DNA of 64,000 nt from Ardenticatenaceae bacterium (GCA_020634375.1 JACKBX010000005.1:62001-126000), one strand, 5' to 3'; counted from the first letter of the stretch, positions 49,921 to 59,304 are shown. Translations and numbers: made by a program. The notes: a model not told the origin generated them from the sequence alone.

Positions 49921-52900
49921 ACGCAGTTAACACTCTCGCTTCTGGGAACCTTCGCTGCTGCGTGGCAGGGGCAGCCCGTGACCGGATTTCAGACTGACAA
50001 AGTACGTGCGCTGTTGGCCTACCTGGCGGTGGAGGGAAAACGGCCGTTACGCCGCGAAACATTAGCCACCCTCCTCTGGCCCGATTGGGCCGATGACAAA
50101 GCCAAACGCAACCTGCGCCAAAATCTGCACCGTCTGAAGCAGGTGCTTGACGCCCTCGACCTCGACCTCAGTCAGAACTTGCTGCACATCACGCGGCAAA
50201 CCGTACAGGTCAATCGGGAATGGCTGGTACTAGATGTGGTGGAATTTCAGGCAGCGTTAACGGCCGTTGAAACCCATCCCCACCGCCACCTGCACATCTG
50301 CCCCGTCTGCCTGGACAGCCTGACCCGCGCCGCTGATTTGGTGCGCGGCGACCTGCTCGAAGGCTTTTCCCTGCCCGACGCCCCCTTGTTTGACGAATGG
50401 CTCACCATCCAGCGTGAGCGGCTGCATTACCAAAGCTTGCAAGCCCTGCACACCCTCGCCGCCGCCCACGCCCAACGCGGCGACCACGAACAGGCATACA
50501 TCTACGCCGCGCGGCAGGTCGCCCTGGAACCCTGGCGCGAAGAAGCCCACCGCCAGATGATGGCGGCACTGGCCCGGCAGGGGCGGCGCAGCGAAGCGTT
50601 GACCCAGTACGAAACCTGCCGCCGCCTGCTGGATGAAGAGTTGGGCGTCGCGCCCACTGCCGAAACCGTCACTCTGTACACGCAGATCGTCAATGAAACT
50701 CTGGATGTAGAAGCGGAAACGGCCGTTACCCTGCACCATTTCCCCGCCCAATTTACCCGCTTTGTGGGACGCAGCGAGGAGATAACGGCCGTTACCCAGC
50801 ACCTGCTTGACCCCGACTGCCGCCTGCTCACCCTCATCGGTCCCGGCGGCATGGGTAAAACGCGGCTCAGTTTGCAGGCGGTGGAAAACACCGTTGAGAC
50901 CGAAACCCGCGCCGCCTACGAACTGTTTCCCGATGGCGGCTATTTTGTGCCTCTAGCTGACGCCTTCACCCGCGACCAACTGATCACCGCCATTGCCGAG
51001 ACCCTGGGCATTACCCTGCAAGCCGCCGGGGATGCGGAGCAGCAGTTGCTCAATTATGTGAGCGGCAAGAAGCTGTTGCTGGCGCTGGATAATTTTGAGC
51101 AGTTGGTGGAAACGGCCGTTTTCATCACCCACCTCCTGCAAACCGCCCCGCATGTCCGCTGCCTGATCACCTCCCGCGAACCGCTGAACAGCCAGGCCGA
51201 GCAGCAAATGCGCCTGACCGGTCTGCCTTACCCCGCCGCTGCGGAAACCGACCTCTCGCCGCAGCGCTACCCGGCGATGATGCTGTTCATCCAGACAGCG
51301 CAGCATGTGCAGCCCACCTTTCAGCCCCACGCCACCGACTGGCAAGCCATCGCCCGCATCTGCCAGCTTACGCACGGCACGCCGCTGGCCCTGGAAATCG
51401 CCGCCGCCTGGGTGCGCCTGATGGACTGCGCCACAATTGCCCAACAAATCAGCCGCAGCCTGGACTTTCTAGAAACGTCGTGGCGCGACATGCCGGAGCG
51501 CCATCGCAGTATGCGGGCGGTGTTCCAACAATCGTGGGAATTTTTGAGCGCAGCCGAGCAGCGTTCCCTGGCGCAGTTGGCGGCGTTTCATGGCGGCTTT
51601 ACGCTGGAGGCGGCGCTGGCGGTGACGGAGGCGACGATTTTTCATCTGACCAGTTTGCTTGATAAATCGTTTATGCAGCGGCACGAGAACGGCCGTTACA
51701 CCCTGCACGAACTCGTCCACCAATTTACCCACGAAAAGCAGGCCGCCTTCCCCGGATTAGCGGACACGGTCGCCGCCGCCCACAGCCGCTACTATTTGGA
51801 ATGGATGCAGTCGCAGGGCACGGCGTTGTTTGGCCCGCAGGCGCAGCAAATCATCGGCGGCATCCGGTTGGAACAGCCCAACCTGCACCGTGCCTGGGAA
51901 ACGGCCGTTACCCAACAACAATGGCCGCTTCTGCAAAAAAGCGTCGCCAGCTTCACCTACTACCACATGCTGTCCGGGCAGTTTGCAGCCCTCGCCGCTG
52001 CCTTAACCCATGCGGCCAACGCTACCGACGACCCCATCCTCAGCGGTTATCTGGCTTTGTACCGGGCGCATATTTTCATTGAACAAGGGCGTTTGCCGGA
52101 TGCGGAAACGCTCATCCAGCAGGCATTGGCTTTGGCAGAATCCCAACAGCACACCGCTTTACACGCCCGCACGCAGGAGGAAAACGGCCGTCTTCTAGAA
52201 CTCCAGGGCAGCTACGATCAGGCGTTAAGCAGCCTGCAAACCGCGCTCGATTATTACAACCAGGCAGGCAACAAAATCCGCCAGTCACGCCTGACCAATG
52301 GCATTGGCAATATTTATTGGCGCACAGGGCATTACGATGAAGCGCTGCACTATTTTCAACGCGCCCTGACCATCACCGAAGAAATCGGCGACAAGGCATA
52401 TCAATCGGTCGTCTTTGGCAGCATCGGCATCATTTACGTGGAAAAAAGCGCGTTTGACAAAGGCATCCATTACTACCAGCAGGCGCTGCAAATTGACACC
52501 GCCCTCGGCAACCGGGCGGGCATTGCCCGGCACACGCATAACATCGCCCGCATCTACCGGCTGCAAGGCGACTTACAGCCCGCGATGGACTATTTTCAGC
52601 AGGCGCTGTCCATTGCTGAGGAGATGGGCCTCCGGCGCGGCGTCAGTTTATGCACGATCAATATCGGCATCATTTACAAAGAACTGGGCGACTATGAACA
52701 GGCAGAGATTTACTACCAGCGCGCCCTGCATATTTCGCAAGAGTTGGGGCTGAAGGAAGCGGTGGTCAACAGCCTGGGCAATCTGGGCAATCTTTACCGC
52801 GTCATGGCCCGGTATGATGAGGCGCAAAGCTATTATGAGCAGTCGTTGGCATTGGCGAATGAGATCGGTTTTCAGGAAGGAGCAGCCCGTCAGTTGGGCA

Positions 52901-53379
52901 ATATCGCTATGCTGTACAAGGCGCAGGAACAGTGGGAAGAGGCCATTGCCACGTTTGATCAGGCTATCGCTATGCTGCGCGAGATGAAGGAAGTTTATTA
53001 TGTTTCGGCGCTGTTGGTGGAGAAGGCGGGCGTTCTCATGGCGCAGGGCTGTTATGACGCTGCCCAGACGCTGACGGAGGAGGGCATTCGGCTGGCAGAG
53101 CAGGGAAAACGGGAGAATTATGTGCTAAACGGCCGTATCCAACTGGCAAAACTCACCCACGCCGCCGGACAAGGGGAAACGGCGCAGCAGCAGTTACAAG
53201 CCCTGTTAACAACAGCCAGCAAGCCCCAAGATCAGGCAGCCATCCACGATGGATTGTGGCAAATGGGCGCGGGTGACATTCATCGCCAGCAGGCCATTAA
53301 CCTGTACCAGGCTCTATGCGCGGCAACGCCCATTATGGATTACAAAATTCGGTTGGCTGCTTTACAAAATAGTGCATAA
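49918..53379 (+). CDS. BTAD/SARP-type transcriptional regulator with NB-ARC ATPase and TPR repeats
   Basis: 1153 residues. N-terminal OmpR-like winged helix (LTLSLLGTFAAAWQGQPVTGFQTDKVRALLAYLAVEGKRPL), bacterial transcriptional-activation helices to about 260 (EALTQYETCRRLLDEELGVAPTAET), FVGRSEEI and P-loop GPGGMGKTRLS near residue 306, LLLALDNFEQL Walker B, GTPLALEIAAAWVRL, then a TPR array from about 660 to the end (repeats like YDEALHYFQRALTITEEIGD). Signal-integrating STAND-type regulator; target genes unknown. It contains about eight ACGGCCGT octamers. Confidence 0.92.
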   Translation: MTQLTLSLLGTFAAAWQGQPVTGFQTDKVRALLAYLAVEGKRPLRRETLATLLWPDWADDKAKRNLRQNLHRLKQVLDALDLDLSQNLLHITRQTVQVNREWLVLDVVEFQAALTAVETHPHRHLHICPVCLDSLTRAADLVRGDLLEGFSLPDAPLFDEWLTIQRERLHYQSLQALHTLAAAHAQRGDHEQAYIYAARQVALEPWREEAHRQMMAALARQGRRSEALTQYETCRRLLDEELGVAPTAETVTLYTQIVNETLDVEAETAVTLHHFPAQFTRFVGRSEEITAVTQHLLDPDCRLLTLIGPGGMGKTRLSLQAVENTVETETRAAYELFPDGGYFVPLADAFTRDQLITAIAETLGITLQAAGDAEQQLLNYVSGKKLLLALDNFEQLVETAVFITHLLQTAPHVRCLITSREPLNSQAEQQMRLTGLPYPAAAETDLSPQRYPAMMLFIQTAQHVQPTFQPHATDWQAIARICQLTHGTPLALEIAAAWVRLMDCATIAQQISRSLDFLETSWRDMPERHRSMRAVFQQSWEFLSAAEQRSLAQLAAFHGGFTLEAALAVTEATIFHLTSLLDKSFMQRHENGRYTLHELVHQFTHEKQAAFPGLADTVAAAHSRYYLEWMQSQGTALFGPQAQQIIGGIRLEQPNLHRAWETAVTQQQWPLLQKSVASFTYYHMLSGQFAALAAALTHAANATDDPILSGYLALYRAHIFIEQGRLPDAETLIQQALALAESQQHTALHARTQEENGRLLELQGSYDQALSSLQTALDYYNQAGNKIRQSRLTNGIGNIYWRTGHYDEALHYFQRALTITEEIGDKAYQSVVFGSIGIIYVEKSAFDKGIHYYQQALQIDTALGNRAGIARHTHNIARIYRLQGDLQPAMDYFQQALSIAEEMGLRRGVSLCTINIGIIYKELGDYEQAEIYYQRALHISQELGLKEAVVNSLGNLGNLYRVMARYDEAQSYYEQSLALANEIGFQEGAARQLGNIAMLYKAQEQWEEAIATFDQAIAMLREMKEVYYVSALLVEKAGVLMAQGCYDAAQTLTEEGIRLAEQGKRENYVLNGRIQLAKLTHAAGQGETAQQQLQALLTTASKPQDQAAIHDGLWQMGAGDIHRQQAINLYQALCAATPIMDYKIRLAALQNSA

Positions 53380-53597
53380 CGGCCGTTTCCTCCAATCACA
53401 GCACATCCAGCCAGCAATTCCTTGCGTATATTTTGATCAAAAGGGAAAAGGCTTTATTCAAGTAGCGCAGCACACTGACAAGCCAGTATGCTGCACCTGT
53501 GAGGAAGATGATACAGTCCCACGTTTTTGGCGAGGCTTTCCTGTCCACTATACAATACCGCACGGTCTTGACTGCGAAAGATGAGTATCAAGTATGT

Positions 53598-54158
53598 GTG
53601 GATGTGAAGCAATTGGATGATTTGACCCTAATGCGCTTAATTGCCCAGGGTAACGAGGCGGCTTTGAGTGAACTATATGATCGCTACAGCCGGCTGGTTT
53701 TGAGCATCGCTTACGGCGTTGTGCAAAATCGCCAGACAGCCGAAGAGGTCACGCTCGATATTTTTACTCGCGCCTGGGAAAAAGCTGCCACCTATGATCC
53801 GCAGCAAGCCAAAGTAAGCACCTGGCTGGTACGCATGACTCGCAATCGCGCCATTGATTGGCTACGCCGAGAGAAGATACGGCCGTTCCAACACAGCATC
53901 AGTTGGGGTGACGTGACCCCGGAAGCGGTTGCCACAGAAAACCAAACGGAAACGGCCGTACAGTCAAACTTGCAGCAGCAGCGCGTGCGTACGGCCGTTG
54001 CCAGCCTGCCCCCCGACCAACAAGAAGCCCTGGCCCTGGCCTATTTCAAAGGATACAGTCACAGTGAAATAGCCCAGGTACTTAATCAGCCGTTAGGCAC
54101 TGTCAAAGGGCGCATACGCGCAGCGATGCAAAAACTGCGTGTGTTGCTAGAAGAATAG
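53598..54158 (+). CDS. ECF-type RNA polymerase sigma factor
   Basis: 186 residues from GTG 53598. Region 2 LIAQGNEAALSELYDRYSRLVLSIAYGVVQNRQTAEEVTLDIFTRAWEKAATYDP and STWLVRMTRNRAIDWLRREK; region 4 LPPDQQEALALAYFKGYSHSEIAQVLNQPLGTVKGRIRAAMQKL. The frame is open to an ATG at 53508, but those 30 residues are not sigma-like. Partner of the anti-sigma factor 22 nt downstream. Confidence 0.9.
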   Translation: MDVKQLDDLTLMRLIAQGNEAALSELYDRYSRLVLSIAYGVVQNRQTAEEVTLDIFTRAWEKAATYDPQQAKVSTWLVRMTRNRAIDWLRREKIRPFQHSISWGDVTPEAVATENQTETAVQSNLQQQRVRTAVASLPPDQQEALALAYFKGYSHSEIAQVLNQPLGTVKGRIRAAMQKLRVLLEE

Positions 54159-54180
54159 TCAACCCATTTAGAGTGAAAAG

Positions 54181-54888
54181 ATGCCCAATCAAACGCACGA
54201 CGACATCACCGATCTCATTCCCGCCTATGCTCTGGGCGCATTAGATGCCGATGAGGCCGCCCAAGTGGAGCAACACCTGACAACTTGCGCCCGCTGCCAG
54301 GCCGACCTGGCAGCTTACGAGGCAGTCACGGATATGCTGCCCCAGGCTGCACAAAAAATAGAGCCATCTCCAGCGTTGAAGAAACGGCTGTTGGCGCAAA
54401 TCCAGACTACTAACACGGCCGTTCCCCCCGCACCCTCTCGCTGGCAAACCTGGATTGACAATCTCCATCAGCTATGGCGTACCCCACGCTGGCAGCCCGT
54501 CCTGGCTTTGGCTGCTGTAGCTGTGCTGATTGCCGCGTTTATCCTTTGGCAGCAAGCGCCCCCTGCTCCCCAGCAAATTGAATTAACAGCGACGAATGCC
54601 GCTCCCGACGCCGAGGGGGTTATTGAAATTGCCACAAACGGCCGTGCCACCCTCACCGTCAACGGCTTGCCGCCCCTGGCCGCAGAGCAGCAGTACCAAC
54701 TTTGGTTGATTGAAGATGGACAGCGGGCCAGCGGCGCCATATTCTCTGTGAGCGATACGGGGGCAGCTACCGTTACGATTACGGCGGAACGGCCGTTAGC
54801 CACCTACAGCGCTTTCGGCATCACCATTGAACCAGCCGGGGGCAGCCCTGGCCCCACTGGGGAGCGCGTTCTCGGCCACAACCTATAA
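54181..54888 (+). CDS. Anti-sigma factor, RskA-like, with zinc-binding ZAS domain
   Basis: 235 residues. Cytoplasmic ZAS domain with His32, Cys36, Cys39 (QHLTTCARCQ), a helix 103-122 (PVLALAAVAVLIAAFILWQQ) and an extracytoplasmic anti-sigma-K domain (LPPLAAEQQYQLWLIEDGQRASG...FGITIEPAGGSPGPTG). Holds the preceding sigma factor at the membrane. Its stop overlaps the convergent nnrE stop by 6 nt. Confidence 0.92.
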   Translation: MPNQTHDDITDLIPAYALGALDADEAAQVEQHLTTCARCQADLAAYEAVTDMLPQAAQKIEPSPALKKRLLAQIQTTNTAVPPAPSRWQTWIDNLHQLWRTPRWQPVLALAAVAVLIAAFILWQQAPPAPQQIELTATNAAPDAEGVIEIATNGRATLTVNGLPPLAAEQQYQLWLIEDGQRASGAIFSVSDTGAATVTITAERPLATYSAFGITIEPAGGSPGPTGERVLGHNL

Positions 54889-55620
54889 AATACGCACAAT
54901 GTCGCTGGTTGCAAAAATGGGGCCGACGAAAAGCCGAAGCGCCGGACTGGCATACAGTGCAGGCGGCACGCTAATGTCGGCCAGGTACAACTCCCCAACG
55001 TGTGTTAACCCCTGCTCCGAATACAATCCAGCCTTTGGCAAGGCCAGCGTCATGGTTGCCGTAGCCTGAATAGCCGGTTCATACACCGTGCCGCTGGTCG
55101 TGTCCAACCCAGATGGCGTATCCAGAGCCAGGACAGGTGCAACCTGTCGGTTTGCCCATTGGATGAGATGCGCCGCGGTTCCCCGGGGATTGCCCTGCAA
55201 ACTGTAGCCAATGATGCCATCGATAATGAGGTCAACCGGTTCGTCGTCTTGGATGGCATCAGTTAATGTCACAGGAACGGCCGTGCGCCGCAAGTTATCC
55301 AATTGATGGCGGGGCACGGGAGTAAACGCTTCGTCTAGTTTAGTGACAAATACATGCACGGCCGCCCCATAGTTATGCAGTCGTCGCGCACATACCAGCG
55401 CCCCGCCCCCATTTCCGCCGGTGCCAGCCAGCACCACAACCCTTTTGCCGCGTGGATCACCGTTGAGAAAACGTTCGCGGGCCAGGTGGGCCAGATTACG
55501 CCCGGCATTTTCCATCATCTGTGTCAGGTCAATCTTGTAATCCTCAATCATCGCCCGATCAACTTCTGCCATTTGTGCGGTAGTGAGCCTGGGAACAGGG
55601 TCTGTATAAGTTGGAATCAT
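54883..55620 (-). CDS. nnrE: NAD(P)H-hydrate epimerase
   Basis: YjeF-N-domain epimerase that repairs hydrated NAD(P)H. 245 residues, without the dehydratase domain that is often fused. MMENAGRNLAHLARE, AGTGGNGGGALVCARRL (phosphate loop), DLIIDGIIGYSLQGNPRG, ALDTPSGLDTTSG are present. AAGGTG before the ATG. Third gene of a thioredoxin reductase-SDR-nnrE operon. Confidence 0.9.
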   Translation of the reverse strand: MIPTYTDPVPRLTTAQMAEVDRAMIEDYKIDLTQMMENAGRNLAHLARERFLNGDPRGKRVVVLAGTGGNGGGALVCARRLHNYGAAVHVFVTKLDEAFTPVPRHQLDNLRRTAVPVTLTDAIQDDEPVDLIIDGIIGYSLQGNPRGTAAHLIQWANRQVAPVLALDTPSGLDTTSGTVYEPAIQATATMTLALPKAGLYSEQGLTHVGELYLADISVPPALYASPALRLFVGPIFATSDIVRIL

Positions 55621-55629
55621 GGCAACACC

Positions 55630-56328
55630 TTACGAGCGTCCGTAGACAGGAATTGCAGCACCATGAATATCGCGGGCCGCAGGAGAAGCCAAAAACAGGA
55701 TGACATCGGCTAACGATGCAGGCTGCACCCAGCGGCTAAAATCAGCGTTGGGCATGGCATCCCGATTTTGCGGCGTGTCAATGGTGCCGGGCAAGATGCA
55801 GTTGACATTAATGCCTTTATCCCGCAGTTCTGCGGCGGCGCTTTCTGTGAGACGAATCACAGCCGCTTTTGCGGCGCTGTAAGCGGATGTATTGGCGTAG
55901 CCCTGCAATCCGGGACGAGATGCGAGGTTGATGATTTTGCCCGTGCCCTGTTGGATCATGTAGGGGATCACGGCCTGGTTGGTGATAAAGGTCGTTTTAG
56001 CATTCAGGTTCAGCATGAAGTCCAGTGTTGCTAACGGGGTTTCGTGCAGCGGCGTGCCTGCACGGTAGCCACCAACGATGTGTACCAATACGTCAATCCG
56101 CCCAAAGTGATCGATAATCGTGCGCACGGCCGTTTCCGTTTCATCTTCGTTCGTCAAATCCGCCGCCTGGATCAAAGTTTGGGTCGGATTAGTGGTTAGT
56201 TCGGGGATGGCCTGCCGCCCAATAAGCGCCAGATTGGCCCCGGCACGCTGAAAAGCTTGTGCTACAGCCATCCCTAAATTGCCAGATGCCCCGGTGACAA
56301 GAACCACCTGATTCGTAAAATCAAACAT
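55630..56328 (-). CDS. SDR-family oxidoreductase (canonical)
   Basis: 232 residues, slightly short. TGASGNLGMAVAQAFQRAGANLALIGR, NAKTTFITNQAV, YSAAK active site, VNCILPGTIDTPQNR. AGGAG before the ATG; 21 nt after the thioredoxin reductase gene and 9 nt before nnrE. Substrate unknown. Confidence 0.87.
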   Translation of the reverse strand: MFDFTNQVVLVTGASGNLGMAVAQAFQRAGANLALIGRQAIPELTTNPTQTLIQAADLTNEDETETAVRTIIDHFGRIDVLVHIVGGYRAGTPLHETPLATLDFMLNLNAKTTFITNQAVIPYMIQQGTGKIINLASRPGLQGYANTSAYSAAKAAVIRLTESAAAELRDKGINVNCILPGTIDTPQNRDAMPNADFSRWVQPASLADVILFLASPAARDIHGAAIPVYGRS

Positions 56329-56349
56329 AAAACTGTCTCCTATTTCAGC

Positions 56350-57543
56350 TTACCCCACCTCTTTCAAATATTCACGGATCATCAGCGCTGCCGTGACGCC
56401 TTCTCCGGCTGCAGCCGCTGCTTGCTTGGTCGATCCCGCCCGCACGTCACCCGCCGCAAACAAACCGGGCTGCGAAGTCATCAACGTCTTGTCCGTGACA
56501 ACAAAGCCCCATTCGTTTGCCTCAGCCAATCCCTGTATCAGGTCGCTGTTTGGCGTCAGGCCAATAAAGACAAACACGCCATCATATTGCCATTCCTTTA
56601 TTTCACCCGTTGCCCGATCCTCAACAACTACAGCCTCCAACTTATGCTTCCCTTTGAAGGTCTGCACCGCATGGTTAACCGTCACGACCATATTGGAACG
56701 GCGGGCTACCTGTTCTTGCAAAAAGTGGCTGGCTTTTACCTCTGGTAAAAACTCTACAATATCTACCTGACTGGCAAACTTGGTCAGGAACAACCCTTCC
56801 TCAAATCCGCTGTTGCCGCCACCAATGACCAACACCTTCTTTCCCTTATAAAAAGCGCCGTCACAGGTAGCACAAAAGTGGACGTTGATGCCAAGCAACC
56901 CCTCCTCGCCGGGGATATTGAGGCGGCGGTAACGTGCGCCGGTTGACAGCAAAACAGCTTTTGCACCATATTCCTGCCCGTCTGTGGTGGTAATACACCA
57001 GTAAGGACCATGTTGACCGATTTTGACCACTTCTTGCGCCTGCAAAATTTCAGCGTCAAAACGGCGTGCCTGCCGAGTAAGACGATCTGCAAATTCAGGC
57101 CCAGAAATACCCTCGTCAAAACCTGGGAAATTTTCTAGCATATTGGTAATGCCGACCTGTCCACCCAGCCCCGCTTTTTCAATAACAAGGGTTTCGATAC
57201 CTTCGCGGGCCATGTATAAAGCGGCCGTCAGCCCCGCAGGGCCGCCGCCAATGATGATGGCATCGTAAAATGTGCGTTTGGCTTTTGTTTGCAGGCCCAG
57301 TTTCTCGGCCAGGGCTGCATTGCTGGGTTCTACCAAAATGTCGCCATCAGGAAAAATGATGGTGGGAATGATGCGCATCCCATTGTTGACCTTTTCGACG
57401 TAGGCCATTGCTTCTGCGTCTTGTTCGATGTCAATGTTCACGTAAGGAATGCGCTGGTCGCCAAGAAATCGCTTGACTCGCTTGCAGTCTGAGCACCAAG
57501 TTGTGCTGTATACGATAATGGAATTATTGTTTTGTGTCGTCAT
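56350..57543 (-). CDS. Glutaredoxin-like domain fused to thioredoxin reductase
   Basis: 397 residues. Residues 1-80 are a glutaredoxin/mycoredoxin-like domain with CSDC (17/20) and RIIPTIIFPDG; from about residue 90 a complete thioredoxin reductase: IIGGGPAGLTAALYMAREG, redox pair CATC near 225, GGGNSGFEEG NADPH loop, FAAGDVRAGSTKQAAAAAGEG. The fused domain may be the reductase's own electron acceptor. FAD/NADPH-dependent, cytoplasmic. Confidence 0.94.
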   Translation of the reverse strand: MTTQNNNSIIVYSTTWCSDCKRVKRFLGDQRIPYVNIDIEQDAEAMAYVEKVNNGMRIIPTIIFPDGDILVEPSNAALAEKLGLQTKAKRTFYDAIIIGGGPAGLTAALYMAREGIETLVIEKAGLGGQVGITNMLENFPGFDEGISGPEFADRLTRQARRFDAEILQAQEVVKIGQHGPYWCITTTDGQEYGAKAVLLSTGARYRRLNIPGEEGLLGINVHFCATCDGAFYKGKKVLVIGGGNSGFEEGLFLTKFASQVDIVEFLPEVKASHFLQEQVARRSNMVVTVNHAVQTFKGKHKLEAVVVEDRATGEIKEWQYDGVFVFIGLTPNSDLIQGLAEANEWGFVVTDKTLMTSQPGLFAAGDVRAGSTKQAAAAAGEGVTAALMIREYLKEVG

Positions 57544-57605
57544 TTATCATTTGCCTTTGTAAATTGAAGTTGCGCAAAAATAGCATGAGGGATTCTAAAA
57601 CACAA

Positions 57606-57641
57606 ATCCCCGCTCGAACACTTATGTGACGAGGCGGGGAT
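57606..57641 (-). terminator. Terminator after the citrate synthase gene
   Basis: On the minus strand ATCCCCGCCTCG, 13-nt loop, CGAGCGGGGAT, followed by TTGTGTTTT. Confidence 0.7.
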
Positions 57642-57671
57642 GGATTTGCCTACGGCGTTTGGGGCTGTTTG

Positions 57672-58817
57672 TTAGGCTCGTTGTTCAAGCGGAACCCACT
57701 TGCGCTGGGTTTCTCCAATGTAAGTGGACTGCGGACGTATGAGACGGCCGTTCTCCTGCTGCTCGAAACAATGAGCCAGCCAGCCGCCCGTGCGCCCAAT
57801 GGCAAAAGTCGGTGTAAACAAATCGGTGGGCAGTTCCAAACCATGCAGCAGCAGCGCTGTGTAAAACTCTACGTTGGTTTGCAGGTTGCGCCCTGGTTTG
57901 TATTCAGCAAGAAGGGTAACGGCCGTTGCCTCCACTTCCTTCGCCAATTCATACAAAGCCATGTCACCATCTGCCGCATACATCCTTTCTGCCGCACGAC
58001 TGAGCACCTCGGCCCGGGGATCACGCACTTTGTATACACGATGCCCAAAGCCCATCAGCCGTTCGCCCGCTTCGATTTTGGCCCGCAAATAAGATTCCGC
58101 CTTTGCCGCTGCGCCGATCTCAAACACCATGTCCAGCGCCGGGCCAGGCGCACCGCCGTGCAGCGGCCCTTTCAGCGCCCCAATCGCGCCCACAATCGCC
58201 GACACCAGGTCAGACTGCGTGCTGATAATAGTTCGTGCGGTAAAGGTAGAGGCATTTAGGCCATGATCGCCGACGGCAATCAAGTACGTGTCCAAGCCAC
58301 GCACACGCGCCGCGTGCGGCACGCTGCCGTTGAGCATGTACAGGTAATTGGCGCTGTGATTCAGATCGGGACGTGGCGCAAGTGGCGCTTGCCCATGCCG
58401 CAAGCGCCAATAAGCGGCAACAATGGTGGGCATTCGGGCAACAATGGCCTGTGCCTGGCGGTAGGGATCGCCTTGCGGCAAATCCAGATTGAGCGTTCCC
58501 GCACCCATGCGCAGTGCGTCCATCGTGGGAACTTGCGCTTTTGCCGCAGCTCGCAGTAAATCAAGAGTGGGTGTGGGCAACGGCCGTAATGCAGCCAATT
58601 CTTGAGTAAAAGGAACCAATTCGGCGGCTGTGGGCAGGCGATCATGCCATAACAGATAGAGCATTTCCTCAAAAGTCGCCCGCCCCGCTAGTTCTTCCAA
58701 CGGGAAACCGGCAATAATCAGTTCGCCAATTTGCCCGTTCACACTGCTAAGGCGAGTGGCGGCAGCAACAGCATTCTCTAAACCAGAAATGACACCTGTG
58801 GTAGCCAACGTAGTCAT
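57672..58817 (-). CDS. Citrate synthase / 2-methylcitrate synthase family
   Basis: Condenses oxaloacetate with an acyl-CoA. 381 residues; His in DHGLNASTFTAR, His in GFGHRVYKVRDPRA and Arg in FAIGRTGGWLAH are present. The third catalytic residue, Asp in the usual V-D-F-Y, is Glu here (NVEFYTALLL), a variant found in some CitA-like enzymes. ATG 58817 has AGGAG upstream; the longer frame from 58850 is leader. Preceded by a clear promoter and a palindrome. Confidence 0.9.
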   Translation of the reverse strand: MTTLATTGVISGLENAVAAATRLSSVNGQIGELIIAGFPLEELAGRATFEEMLYLLWHDRLPTAAELVPFTQELAALRPLPTPTLDLLRAAAKAQVPTMDALRMGAGTLNLDLPQGDPYRQAQAIVARMPTIVAAYWRLRHGQAPLAPRPDLNHSANYLYMLNGSVPHAARVRGLDTYLIAVGDHGLNASTFTARTIISTQSDLVSAIVGAIGALKGPLHGGAPGPALDMVFEIGAAAKAESYLRAKIEAGERLMGFGHRVYKVRDPRAEVLSRAAERMYAADGDMALYELAKEVEATAVTLLAEYKPGRNLQTNVEFYTALLLHGLELPTDLFTPTFAIGRTGGWLAHCFEQQENGRLIRPQSTYIGETQRKWVPLEQRA

Positions 58818-58849
58818 GTTATTTCTCCTGCATGCTTTGTGATAATGCA

Positions 58850-58878
58850 ATCTTATTCAGTCGCAATATTATTGTCAA
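58850..58878 (-). promoter_or_regulatory. Promoter of the citrate synthase gene
   Basis: On the minus strand TTGACA (58878-58873), 17-nt spacer, TAAGAT (58855-58850). Confidence 0.75.
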
Positions 58879-58899
58879 TATTGATTGTTTAATCAATAT
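58878..58899. promoter_or_regulatory. Palindromic operator candidate upstream of citrate synthase
   Basis: ATATTGATT, GTTT, AATCAATAT: perfect 9-bp arms touching the -35 box. A dimeric regulator site is likely. Confidence 0.5.
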
Positions 58900-58936
58900 A
58901 TCACGGATAGCAAGGCAACATTTTGGCAACGAGGAT

Positions 58937-58965
58937 TTGACAATTGCCCATGAGCAGGTTAGGAT
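58937..58965 (+). promoter_or_regulatory. Promoter of the glmS ribozyme transcript
   Basis: TTGACA (58937-58942), 17-nt spacer, TAGGAT (58960-58965). RNA would start about 95 nt before the ribozyme cleavage site. Confidence 0.65.
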
Positions 58966-59060
58966 TTTGCCGCCTGGCGCAATGTAAACAGTAAGATTTC
59001 ATGGCTAGGCTAGTAGCAAAGAGCTATTAACAATTGAATACGGGCCACATTGGCCCAGGG

Positions 59061-59304
59061 GTAGATAGCGCATGGGCCGGATGATAGGATTGACGATTAA
59101 CAATTTTGGATTGACGATTCGATAAGTCCGGTTGACGAGGTGGAGGTTCCTCACCGCGAGGTGGGGACTAACGGCCGTTTCCCAAAACGGCGCGGAAAGT
59201 CGAAAGATCAGCGGGTGCCTCCCAGGGTTGCCACACTCTGTCTCTTTGCCCCTTCAACAAGCGCTGCGACAAACCGGCACAGGCAACTGACCGACAAAAC
59301 GCAG
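59061..59304 (+). ncRNA. glmS self-cleaving ribozyme/riboswitch
   Basis: Glucosamine-6-phosphate-dependent ribozyme that cleaves the glmS mRNA leader. Cleavage site expected at A59067/G59068 (AGCGC, as in known members). P2 closes with CCGGA (59077-59081) and TCCGG (59127-59131), then the invariant TTGACGAGG (59132-59140). AGCGGGTGCCTCC (59210-59222) matches the P3/P3.1 core GGCGGGTGCC of Thermoanaerobacter. The P4 region CTGCG...ACAAACCGGCACAGGCAACTG...CGCAG follows. Oddities: the P2 loop is filled by five heptanucleotide words (59089-59123), and the P3 extension carries an ACGGCCGT octamer. Confidence is high because glmS follows. Confidence 0.88.
59089..59123. repeat. Heptanucleotide repeat inside the glmS ribozyme P2 loop
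   Basis: Five consecutive 7-nt words starting ATT (ATTGACG, ATTAACA, ATTTTGG, ATTGACG, ATTCGAT) in exact register. Word family identical to the insert in guaA (ATTGACG occurs in both). Confidence 0.82.

Noticed and set aside
49765..50062. N-terminal 100 codons of the minus-strand frame ending at 49565
   Set aside because: They run antisense into the BTAD regulator and through the CACGAAG repeat; only the last 64 codons look like a protein.
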